From assembly GCA_001725215.1 (NCBI GenBank), contig MEFT01000145.1:1-5617 (forward strand): 5,617 nt of DNA, written 5' to 3'. The DNA comes from Clostridium sp. SCN 57-10. Lineage in GTDB: Bacteria; Bacillota; Clostridia; Oscillospirales; Butyricicoccaceae. Below are positions 1 through 5,427 of this stretch, in pieces; the stretch's first letter is position 1, and each line of letters starts with the position of its first letter. The notes below the pieces were generated by a model. That model saw only the letters and a list, made by a program, of their open reading frames with translations. It was not told the origin of the DNA and did no database searches. A program made the position numbers and the translations under genes.

Positions 1-386
1 ATGGCCTCTACAAAGTCCGGCAGATCACCGGTCATCATAGATGCAAGAGCAACTCCGGCATCATTGCCGCTGTGCAGCAGCAGCCCGTATAACAGCTCCT
101 CCACCGAGACGCGCTCTTCCGGTTGCAGGTAAATAGAAGACCCCTCTACACCACACCAACTCGCGGGGACGCTCACCGTATGAGCAGGGTCATACAGCTC
201 GCAGGCAAGCCAAGCAGTCATAATCTTGGTTGTGCTCGCCATGCCGCGCCGCAGCTGAGCGTTCTGCTCAACGAGAAATTTCCCGCTCAGCGGATCATAA
301 AGCGCCACAGACGCCTGAGGAAGCCCTGCGCACGGCACAACGAGCAAAAGGACGCAGAGTGCGCCCGCCACTATTTTTTTGAACAA
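1..386 (-). CDS. D-alanyl-D-alanine carboxypeptidase, peptidase S11 family (partial, N-terminal part)
   Basis: The first 128 codons are visible; the gene continues past position 1. The enzyme would trim the terminal D-Ala from peptidoglycan stem pentapeptides outside the membrane. The N-terminus MFKKIVAGALCVLLLVVP is a clear Sec signal peptide, with likely cleavage after LPQA (residue 25). The acyl-enzyme motif SxxK is S51-T-T-K54 in MASTTKIMTA, and the second motif SxN is S106-G107-N108 in LLHSGNDAGVALA. The KTG motif and the C-terminal domain lie outside the window. TTG 386 is preferred because GGGUGAU precedes it at good spacing and it gives a compact signal peptide. GTG 395, three codons earlier, lies too close to the SD. 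The gene resembles DacF/DacB-type PBPs of spore formers. Which paralogue this is cannot be decided from the fragment. Confidence 0.92.
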   Translation of the reverse strand, partial: MFKKIVAGALCVLLLVVPCAGLPQASVALYDPLSGKFLVEQNAQLRRGMASTTKIMTAWLACELYDPAHTVSVPASWCGVEGSSIYLQPEERVSVEELLYGLLLHSGNDAGVALASMMTGDLPDFVEA

Positions 387-390
387 TACA

Positions 391-420
391 ATCACCCGCC
401 CAACATAATTTATGGGCAGG
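391..420 (-). promoter_or_regulatory. Hairpin covering the carboxypeptidase ribosome binding site
   Basis: In the mRNA, CCUGCCCA (420-413) can pair with UGGGCGGG (402-395) as an 8-bp stem with one U-G wobble and a 10-nt A/U-rich loop. The 3' arm runs into GGGUGAU (397-391), the SD-like element for TTG 386; GGG is 8 nt from that codon. The stem could therefore block initiation. No U-run follows, so it is not an intrinsic terminator. Function is inferred. Confidence 0.5.
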
Positions 421-429
421 ATCCGTCGC

Positions 430-822
430 TTAGTACTCCGATTCGGTGGTCTTGGCACCCTTGCCTGTAAAGTCTTTGATCTTGTCAATTACATCGGGCA
501 CGAGGTCGATTGCGCGATTGATTGCGTCTCGCTGAGGCGGCTCAATATAAATCATGCGAACCGAACCTTCTTTTGCAACCAAAAACGCGATCGGCGTGAC
601 CGATGCACCCGCACCGCTTCCCCCGCCAAAGCGAACGCCGCTGTCAGACGATTTCTGTGCAGCGTCTGTTCCGCCGCTTGCAAAACCGAAGGTCACGCGC
701 GAGACGGGGATAAGCGCCGTACCATCCGGCAGATTGATGGGATTTCCGACCACCGTATTAACGTCTACCATTTCTTTAAGCTTTGCCATGGAACCACTCA
801 ACATCTCATTTAAACTGCTCAT
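430..822 (-). CDS. ytfJ: GerW/YtfJ family sporulation protein
   Basis: A 130-residue soluble protein with no signal peptide or membrane helix. It shows the family pattern: MAKLKEMVDVNTVVGNPI (12-29), PDGTALIPVSRVTFGFASGG (32-51), a Gly-rich core FGGGSGAGASVTPIAFLV (65-82), and a C-terminal amphipathic helix with AIDLVPDVIDKIKDF (104-118). In Bacillus subtilis the homologue (also named GerW) is expressed in sporulation and needed for normal germination; the biochemical activity is unknown. Here it is somewhat shorter than the Bacillus protein, mainly at the N-terminus and the 52-64 linker. ATG 822 overlaps the DUF2953 stop as ATGA and has AGGCGG (835-830) 7 nt upstream, so the start is well supported. 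A DD-carboxypeptidase follows after 43 nt, which agrees with a spore envelope context. Ends in TAA at 430. Confidence 0.92.
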   Translation of the reverse strand: MSSLNEMLSGSMAKLKEMVDVNTVVGNPINLPDGTALIPVSRVTFGFASGGTDAAQKSSDSGVRFGGGSGAGASVTPIAFLVAKEGSVRMIYIEPPQRDAINRAIDLVPDVIDKIKDFTGKGAKTTESEY

Positions 823-1499
823 TTTTCCACCGCCTTCTTATCATTTAGCTTCAAGTATTCCCGGTAGATCGACAGCGCAATCAAACCCAGCCTGCCGACC
901 ACCGCAGTTATTTCGATTTCACCGGTCAACTTTGATGTATCCCGGTCAAAAAGCGCTTCGACAAAAATATCTTTCTTCTTGATGCGCAGGACCGACTCCA
1001 TCATGGGCAGCAGTGAAGACACCGCAGCGGCCGCGCCGCCGTATGAAAGCGCCACGGCGCTTGCGTCTCGTCCTCCGATTCCTGCGTAGAGCCGAAGCAT
1101 ATCAACACGCAAACCGTGCATTACACGTCCCCCCGCATGCAAGACAAAACGCGCATAAGCACAAATCATCTCGACAGAAAGCCGTGAATCCGGTTTTGCG
1201 AGCTTACTTTTTTGTGACAATGTTTTAAGCTTTACAGATACCTGTTTTGAATGCTTTTCTGTTTTAATATCGGGTTTTGGCATCGCCACGGAAACATCAG
1301 CGGCAGCTTCGTCCGGTTTGACCTGGTCTGTTTGTGTGTCAGGATCATGTGGCAGCTTCTTACGGTGCATTAGCCCGGGCTTTTTTTTCGGCCTGGGATA
1401 AACAAGGATACGAACAAACCCGGCGCGCGCGCGAACCTCCGCAACCACCACCAGCAAAAGAGCTAGCAGCAAAAGCGGCGCAAGCCAGATCCACTTCAA
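819..1499 (-). CDS. DUF2953 family membrane-anchored protein (YtfI-like)
   Basis: A 226-residue protein of unknown function. Residues 4-20 form one strong N-terminal hydrophobic segment (WLAPLLLLALLLVVVA), then a basic stretch with KKK (38-40). A long Lys/Asp/Ser-rich region of low complexity (about 40-105) is probably disordered. The C-terminal half holds the recognisable DUF2953 pattern: RLYAGIGGRDASAVALSYGG (136-155), a second hydrophobic patch, KKKDIFVEALFDRDT (174-188) and EIEITAVVGRLGLIALSIY (194-212). The assignment also rests on position, because DUF2953 genes commonly sit directly before ytfJ in spore formers. The start is TTG 1499, with GGGGG (1512-1508) 8 nt upstream inside the end of scpB. 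The TGA overlaps the ytfJ ATG as ATGA, which implies translational coupling. An A8 run at codons for KKK gives an in-phase slippery heptamer. I infer an envelope role linked to GerW; no activity can be read from the sequence. Confidence 0.8.
   Translation of the reverse strand: MKWIWLAPLLLLALLLVVVAEVRARAGFVRILVYPRPKKKPGLMHRKKLPHDPDTQTDQVKPDEAAADVSVAMPKPDIKTEKHSKQVSVKLKTLSQKSKLAKPDSRLSVEMICAYARFVLHAGGRVMHGLRVDMLRLYAGIGGRDASAVALSYGGAAAAVSSLLPMMESVLRIKKKDIFVEALFDRDTSKLTGEIEITAVVGRLGLIALSIYREYLKLNDKKAVEK
1380..1388 (-). other. A8 run with in-phase A_AAA_AAG slippery heptamer
   Basis: Codons AAA AAA AAG encode K38-K40 of the DUF2953 protein. The phase is that of the dnaX-type slippery heptamer. 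A -1 shift would reach TAA at 1362-1360 after six further codons. Loss of one A would reach a stop three codons after the run. Both outcomes leave only the membrane segment and a short tail. Confidence 0.4.
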
Positions 1500-1502
1500 T
1501 CG

Positions 1503-2102
1503 TTACGCCCCCGTCATCGTTTCTTCGCGCGCTTCCGCATGGTGTGGCAAGTCGGTTAAGTTCATTGTCATCTGTCCCGCACCCTCTCCAAGCAGATCTG
1601 CAAGCTCAGGCAGATCTGCAAGCGATCCTAGGCCGAAAGAGCGCAGAAAATGCTCCGTGGTACGGTATAAAATCGGTCTTCCCGGAACATCAAGCCGCCC
1701 GCAGTCTTCGATCAAGCCCTTTTCCGCAAGCTGATTGACGGTATACGAGCTGTCTACACCGCGCACCTGCTCGATATAGGTTTTGGTAATCGGCTGTTTA
1801 TATGCAACGACCGCAAGCACTTCGAGCGATGAAGGGGAAAGGCTAGGCGCCCGGCGCGCCTCCAGCGCGGCACGCACTTGGTCGGCATAATCGGCGCGGG
1901 AGCAAAGCTGGTAGGCACTTTCAAGCCGCAGCAGCTTAATTCCGCGCCGGTCGTAATCATAATAATCGGCAAGGCTCTGCGCAACCTCGGCCAGTGCGTC
2001 TTTGTCCAGTCCCAGCACCGTGCACAGTTTTGCCTCGTCCACAGAATCGCCCGATGCGAAAAGCACCGCCTCGAGCGCACACTGCATTTCTTTCAGATCC
2101 AT
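1503..2102 (-). CDS. scpB: Segregation and condensation protein B (ScpB)
   Basis: A 199-residue, double winged-helix partner of ScpA that dimerises and binds the central part of the kleisin in the SMC-ScpAB complex on DNA. It starts at ATG 2102 (MDLKEMQCALEAVLFASG), with GGGAG 8 nt upstream, 3 nt after the scpA stop. The family block LSPSSLEVLAVVAYKQPITK (88-107) leads into YIEQVRGVDS, and EKGLIEDCGRLDVPGRPILY (127-146) is followed by TTEHFLRSFGL. These are the most conserved parts of ScpB. The poorly conserved tail (about 160-199) contains a short six-residue repeat, LADLPE/LADLLG, encoded by an 18-bp near-duplication. Ends in ATG ACG GGG GCG TAA, a stretch that also supplies the RBS of the next gene. 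Length agrees with the family. Confidence 0.96.
   Translation of the reverse strand: MDLKEMQCALEAVLFASGDSVDEAKLCTVLGLDKDALAEVAQSLADYYDYDRRGIKLLRLESAYQLCSRADYADQVRAALEARRAPSLSPSSLEVLAVVAYKQPITKTYIEQVRGVDSSYTVNQLAEKGLIEDCGRLDVPGRPILYRTTEHFLRSFGLGSLADLPELADLLGEGAGQMTMNLTDLPHHAEAREETMTGA
1508..1512 (-). promoter_or_regulatory. Ribosome binding site of the DUF2953 gene, inside the scpB end
   Basis: A G5 run lies 8 nt before TTG 1499 and falls in the last sense codons of scpB. It supports the TTG start and links translation to scpB. Confidence 0.55.
1592..1623 (-). repeat. 18-bp tandem near-duplication in the scpB tail
   Basis: The 14-mer GCAGATCTGCAAGC occurs at 1592-1605 and again at 1610-1623, a period of exactly 18 bp, in frame. 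Each copy contains the 10-bp palindrome GCAGATCTGC. It encodes the LADL repeats at ScpB residues 161-172 and probably arose by local slippage. Confidence 0.7.
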
Positions 2103-2105
2103 TTA

Positions 2106-2819
2106 TTATTCTCCCACTAAAGTGAGCTGATAGCCATGTTCGCTGTCTTCTATGGAAATTTTTCTTGTTTTGGATAGCTCCAGCACGGCCAAAAACAGTG
2201 CTATGACCTCAGACCGTCCTGCGCAAGACAAAACCGCCTGCTCAAAATTTACGGTGTGCTGACGCGCAAACATACAAACAAGCGCCGCGATCTTATCAGA
2301 AACCGGTACCGGTTCGCGGCCGATGATGCCGGTAAACGCCGTAACTGGCGGCGGAAGCCTACGCTCGGAGCGTTCTAAGATCTCGCTGATCGCACGGGCG
2401 AGCACGTCCGCTTCGTAGCTATACACCACGGTTTTACTCTTCTCCATGCGCTCCTGTGGCTTGACAAACAAATCGCGGCCTAAATCGGAACGGCTGCGTA
2501 AATAGCCGCCAATCTGCTGAAAGCGCTGATATTCCAGCAGCGCCTCCACCAGATCGGCACGCGGATCCTGTCCGCCCTCCTCCTCATAAACGGGGAGAAG
2601 CATTTTTGACTTGATATACATAAGCTGCGCTGCCATAGCGACAAATTCGGCCGCCACTTCAAGATCAAACTCGCGCATCTGCCGAATATACTCCATGTAC
2701 TGTTCGAGCAGCAGCGAGATGGGAATATCATAAATATTGATCTTGTTTTTCTGAATAAGGCTCAAAAGCAGATCGAGCGGCCCCTCAAACTGTTCCAGAT
2801 GAAAGGTTACGGTTTTCAC
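2106..2819 (-). CDS. scpA: Segregation and condensation protein A (ScpA, kleisin)
   Basis: This 237-residue protein is the kleisin subunit of the bacterial SMC condensin; it bridges the two SMC heads and binds a ScpB dimer to organise and segregate the chromosome. The N-terminus carries the signature FEGPLDLLLSLIQKNKINIYDIPI (residues 11-34). This is followed by the helical LEQYMEYIRQM...DLEVAAEFVAMAAQLMYIKSKMLLP block (38-76). An acidic, charged linker comes next, and a C-terminal winged-helix part contains FLAVLELSKTRKISIED (about 209-225). Length is slightly below that of the B. subtilis protein. The start is GTG 2819, overlapping the protease TGA as GTGA, with GGAG (2830-2827) 7 nt upstream. 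It ends with tandem TAA TAA before scpB. The scpA-scpB adjacency is the standard arrangement. Confidence 0.95.
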   Translation of the reverse strand: MKTVTFHLEQFEGPLDLLLSLIQKNKINIYDIPISLLLEQYMEYIRQMREFDLEVAAEFVAMAAQLMYIKSKMLLPVYEEEGGQDPRADLVEALLEYQRFQQIGGYLRSRSDLGRDLFVKPQERMEKSKTVVYSYEADVLARAISEILERSERRLPPPVTAFTGIIGREPVPVSDKIAALVCMFARQHTVNFEQAVLSCAGRSEVIALFLAVLELSKTRKISIEDSEHGYQLTLVGE

Positions 2820-3463
2820 GCCAACACTCCGATCGCGGACAGAATGCGAATCGCGCCCGCAAAAATATTGCCAAACACATAGCTCTGCGCCGTTCCGATC
2901 ACGCCGTCAAGCAATCCGAGAAAAATGCATGCCATGAGGGCAAAGCGGATGTAGTCCTCCCAACGGTAGAACAGATGAAGCGCCTTATTAGACAAAAACG
3001 GAATGAGCAGCTTGGAGCCGTCGAGCGGCGGAATGGGCAAAAGGTTAAAAATCGCAAAACCGGTATTGATGGATGCGGTGATCCATAAAAATTGGCCTAG
3101 CGCCGCCCAAACACCGGTGAAATTGAAATAGAGCGGTATGGCAACAAGACAGAGCAAAAATGAAAGAATGAGATTGCTCACAGGCCCTGCAAGTGCTGTA
3201 AGCGCCATGCCGAGTTTGGGGCGCTTGAAATTTCGCGGATCGACCGGAACGGGTTTTGCCCAGCCAAAACCTGCGATCAGAATGCAGAGCAGCCCGATCG
3301 GGTCGATGTGTGCGATGGGATTGATCGTCAGCCTTCCTTGATCATGCGCCGTGCGGTCGCCAAGCCAATACGCCACGAGGCCGTGCGCGGCCTCGTGGAA
3401 CGTAATGGCGAGCATTGCCGCCGGTATGTAGATTAAAATTTGCTTAAAGTCAAACTGAAACAG
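2816..3463 (-). CDS. Site-2-type intramembrane metalloprotease, peptidase M50 family
   Basis: A zinc protease of the inner membrane, the short M50 type without a PDZ domain (YwhC-like). From the CTG start the protein is 215 residues. HEAAH (23-27) is the HExxH zinc site in the first membrane helix. GRLTINPIAHIDPIG and GFGWAKPVPVDPRNF (about 43-79) are typical loop motifs, AGPVSN (92-97) starts a further helix, and NLLPIPPLDG (140-149) supplies the third zinc ligand, Asp148. The substrate of this subgroup is mostly unknown. The start is chosen by homology and SD: residues 2-22 (MFQFDFKQILIYIPAA...) match the conserved N-terminal helix of the family, and the strong AGGAGGG lies just upstream. 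ATG 3415 would remove that part and has only a poor RBS. The only possible starts near the SD are CTG 3463 and ATA 3466. The TGA stop overlaps the scpA GTG by 4 nt. Family call is firm; the exact start is uncertain. Confidence 0.9.
   Translation of the reverse strand: MFQFDFKQILIYIPAAMLAITFHEAAHGLVAYWLGDRTAHDQGRLTINPIAHIDPIGLLCILIAGFGWAKPVPVDPRNFKRPKLGMALTALAGPVSNLILSFLLCLVAIPLYFNFTGVWAALGQFLWITASINTGFAIFNLLPIPPLDGSKLLIPFLSNKALHLFYRWEDYIRFALMACIFLGLLDGVIGTAQSYVFGNIFAGAIRILSAIGVLA
3373..3398 (-). repeat. Perfect 10-bp inverted repeat within the M50 gene
   Basis: CCACGAGGCC and GGCCTCGTGG flank the 6-nt spacer 3383-3388 with no mismatch. In the mRNA this gives a GC-rich stem-loop over the HEAAHGLV codons of the zinc site, beginning about 65 nt after the proposed CTG start. 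There is no U-run behind it, so it is not an intrinsic terminator. It may be a by-product of codon constraints. Confidence 0.6.
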
Positions 3464-3473
3464 TATGGGTAAT

Positions 3474-3480
3474 CCCTCCT
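3474..3480 (-). promoter_or_regulatory. Strong Shine-Dalgarno of the M50 protease
   Basis: AGGAGGG on the minus strand lies 10 nt before CTG 3463 and 7 nt before ATA 3466, in the gap after the lysA stop. It is the best SD in the window, yet no in-frame ATG, GTG or TTG is within reach. It is therefore the main reason for placing the protease start far upstream of ATG 3415. Confidence 0.75.
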
Positions 3481-3490
3481 GACCGCTTGA

Positions 3491-4804
3491 TTACAGAACC
3501 TCGTTACGCACCAGATCCTCATAAGATTCACGCTTGACGGCAAGCAGCGCTTTTCCGTCACGAATGAGCACGATGGGCGGGCGCGTAAGGCGGTTATAGT
3601 TTGACGCCATGGAATAGTTATACGCACCGGTCGCAAAGACGCACATGATATCACCTGCTTCCGCAACCTGCAGCATTGTATCGCGCGCGATCAGATCGCC
3701 CGATTCACAGCACTTGCCGGCGATGGTGACGAGCTCGTCGCGCGGCTGCGTGACCTTATTGACCAGCACCGCGTCGTATTTTGCGGCATAGAGCGCAAAG
3801 CGCGGGTTATCCGGCATGCCACCGTCAATCGCGATGTAGTGGCGCGCGTTGGCAAGTCTTTTGATGCCGCCCACGGTGTACAGTGTGCAGCCTGCGGCGC
3901 CGGCCATCGAGCGGCCGGGCTCAATGCCGATAACCGGCATCTTGACCCCATGCTTCACAACGCCGTCGCGTACCGCCTTGCCAAGCGCCGCAATCATCTC
4001 GGAAATTTCGATGGGATGGTCTTCATCATTGTACTTAATGCCAAATCCGCCGCCCATGACAAGGGTGGGCAGTTCAACGCCGAGCGTTTGCTTGATCTCG
4101 GCAAGCAAGGCGCACATGACGTCAGCCGCAGCAGCAAACGGCTCTGTTTCAAATATCTGAGAACCAATATGGCAGTGTACGCCGACAAAATCAAGGTTCG
4201 ATGCTTCATGCACGGCTTTCGCGGCACGAATCGCCTCCCCGTCTTCAATGCCGAAGCCGAACTTGCTATCGTGGTGGCCGGTGCTGATAAACTCATGCGT
4301 ATGCGCATCAACGCCGGGCTTAATGCGCAGCATGACTGAAACGCGCTTGCCGAGCGATGCACAAACGGCATTGAGCCGCGCGATCTCTGCATAGTCATCG
4401 ATCATGATCGCACCAATCCCCTCGCTCACGGCGTAGGTCAGCTCGGCATTGGTCTTGTTATTGCCGTGAAAGTGCAGATGCGCCGCGGGAAAACCGGCGT
4501 GCAGCGCGGTATAAAGCTCGCCGCCCGAAACGACGTCGGCATGCATGCCTTCCTCCATCAAAATGCGGTAGAAGAATCCGGCGCAAAGGGCCTTGCTCGC
4601 ATAGGCCACCTCGTAGCCGTTCTCACCAAATTCGCGCTTCATGGAATCGAGAAATGCGCGGCAGTTGTCACGGATGTTTTTGTCGCTCATGACATAGGCC
4701 GGTGTGCCGAACTCGCGTGCGACTTCCGTCAGGTCAACGCCGTCAAGGTGCAGGTTTCCGTTGTTTCCAATGCTGAAGTACTTTGAATAGACTGCTCTTT
4801 CCAT
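3491..4804 (-). CDS. lysA: Diaminopimelate decarboxylase LysA
   Basis: This 437-residue fold-type III PLP enzyme converts meso-2,6-diaminopimelate to L-lysine and CO2, the last step of the DAP lysine pathway. An N-terminal alanine-racemase-like barrel carries the PLP-binding lysine K71 in YASKAL, HGNNK (113-117), the DSKFGF block (179-184), HIGSQ (212-216), GGGFGIKY (251-258) and the phosphate/substrate motif EPGRS (295-299). The C-terminal beta domain has CESGD (366-370), which supplies active-site residues across the dimer, and GAYNYSMASNYN (393-404). CESGD separates DAP decarboxylase from ornithine/arginine decarboxylases. The ATG at 4804 has a good SD, AAGGAG, 7 nt upstream. It lies 32 nt after engB and 27 nt before the M50 gene start, so it looks co-transcribed. 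No lysine riboswitch or own promoter is visible in the 32-nt gap. Because DAP also feeds peptidoglycan, the enzyme influences wall precursor balance. Confidence 0.97.
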   Translation of the reverse strand: MERAVYSKYFSIGNNGNLHLDGVDLTEVAREFGTPAYVMSDKNIRDNCRAFLDSMKREFGENGYEVAYASKALCAGFFYRILMEEGMHADVVSGGELYTALHAGFPAAHLHFHGNNKTNAELTYAVSEGIGAIMIDDYAEIARLNAVCASLGKRVSVMLRIKPGVDAHTHEFISTGHHDSKFGFGIEDGEAIRAAKAVHEASNLDFVGVHCHIGSQIFETEPFAAAADVMCALLAEIKQTLGVELPTLVMGGGFGIKYNDEDHPIEISEMIAALGKAVRDGVVKHGVKMPVIGIEPGRSMAGAAGCTLYTVGGIKRLANARHYIAIDGGMPDNPRFALYAAKYDAVLVNKVTQPRDELVTIAGKCCESGDLIARDTMLQVAEAGDIMCVFATGAYNYSMASNYNRLTRPPIVLIRDGKALLAVKRESYEDLVRNEVL

Positions 4805-4811
4805 ACTGCTT

Positions 4812-4817
4812 CTCCTT
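4812..4817 (-). promoter_or_regulatory. Ribosome binding site of lysA
   Basis: AAGGAG on the minus strand stands 7 nt before the ATG at 4804. It fixes the lysA start and is the only recognisable signal in the 32-nt engB-lysA gap. Confidence 0.75.
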
Positions 4818-4836
4818 CATAAAGCCAAGTTGCTCT

Positions 4837-5418
4837 TTACTCGGCTAAAATAGCTCCGATTACGGTGTCTCGCCCAGAATGGTTTTCTGCGGAAAACGGA
4901 ATTAGAGTATCCTCTTGCGAAAGTCCAAGCTCTGTGCGGATAAGCTCAACGGCTGGCGCGATTTGCGCAGGTTTGAGCTTGTCCGCCTTGTTGGCGACGA
5001 CCATCAGCGGCAGATGATATGCCCGCGCCCAATCGGCCATCAGCCTGTCATCCGCCGTCGGCTTATGGCGAATGTCTACGATAAGAACAAATTTTGAAAT
5101 ATCCTGCATGTCATGCGTCAGATACGCGTCGATCAGCGCGGAATAGCGCTCACGCTCCGCCTTCGACGTCTTGGAATAGCCGTAGCCGGGCAGATCGACG
5201 AGCCAGCGGCGGTCATCGACCAAAAACAGATTGACGAAAACGGTTTTGCCCGGCATGGAACTGACGCGTGCAAAGCCCTTTTTACCCGTCAGCGAATTGA
5301 TGGTCGATGATTTTCCTACGTTTGACCGCCCTGCAAACACGATCCTGCGCCGGCTGTCGTTCGGAAAGCCGCGCTCATCGACAGCAGAGCGAACGAACAC
5401 AACATTTTCAAGCTTCAC
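4837..5418 (-). CDS. engB: Ribosome biogenesis GTP-binding protein EngB/YsxC (YihA)
   Basis: This 193-residue protein is close to the usual EngB length. All GTPase motifs are visible: G1 GRSNVGKSS (30-38), switch I region SSMPGKT (53-59), G3 DLPG (75-78), G4 NKAD (143-146) and G5 SA within PFSAEN (174-179). The segment VDIRHKPTADD (114-124) is characteristic of EngB rather than of Era or EngA/Der. Known members bind the large ribosomal subunit late in assembly and are essential in several Firmicutes. The start is GTG at 5418, giving MKLENVVFVRSA. The SD-like AGGTGA (5427-5422) ends 3 nt before it and overlaps the lon stop codon, so translation is probably coupled to lon. The only slight departure is Met-Pro-Gly-Lys-Thr where many homologues have Thr-Pro-Gly-Arg-Thr. 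Identification is secure. Confidence 0.96.
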   Translation of the reverse strand: MKLENVVFVRSAVDERGFPNDSRRRIVFAGRSNVGKSSTINSLTGKKGFARVSSMPGKTVFVNLFLVDDRRWLVDLPGYGYSKTSKAERERYSALIDAYLTHDMQDISKFVLIVDIRHKPTADDRLMADWARAYHLPLMVVANKADKLKPAQIAPAVELIRTELGLSQEDTLIPFSAENHSGRDTVIGAILAE

Positions 5419-5420
5419 GG

Positions 5421-5427
5421 CTCACCT
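5421..5427 (-). promoter_or_regulatory. Ribosome binding site of engB, overlapping the lon stop
   Basis: The minus strand reads AGGTGAG, then CC, then the GTG start at 5418. AGG lies 6 nt from the start and the TGA inside the motif is the lon stop codon. This supports GTG 5418 as the start and suggests re-initiation by ribosomes finishing lon. Confidence 0.65.

Noticed and set aside
387..429. Promoter for the carboxypeptidase (A/T-rich CATAAATTAT near 407-416)
   Set aside because: It loosely resembles a -10 element, but I could not find a matching -35 for sigma-A, sigma-F or sigma-G at suitable spacing.
412..982. Overlapping plus-strand open frames (412-813 and 554-982)
   Set aside because: They lie opposite ytfJ and the end of the DUF2953 gene, show no recognisable domain, and have basic, Cys/Arg-rich compositions typical of antisense shadows of GC-rich genes.
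1373..1397. Plus-strand GC stem followed by T8, resembling a terminator
   Set aside because: The T-run is in the loop or directly abuts a palindrome with no loop, it lies inside the DUF2953 coding sequence, and no plus-strand gene exists that would need it.
2301..2314. 14-bp perfect palindrome AACCGGTACCGGTT in scpA
   Set aside because: It lies within coding sequence, and a palindrome of this length is not surprising by chance in a window of this size. No second copy or associated signal was seen.
2816..3415. M50 protease starting at ATG 3415
   Set aside because: It leaves only six residues before HExxH, cutting the first membrane helix, and has no proper SD; the conserved N-terminal segment is encoded directly upstream in frame.
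3839..4339. Plus-strand open frame of 166 codons opposite lysA
   Set aside because: The lysA frame carries every catalytic motif across this stretch. The antisense product resembles no family and has no convincing RBS.
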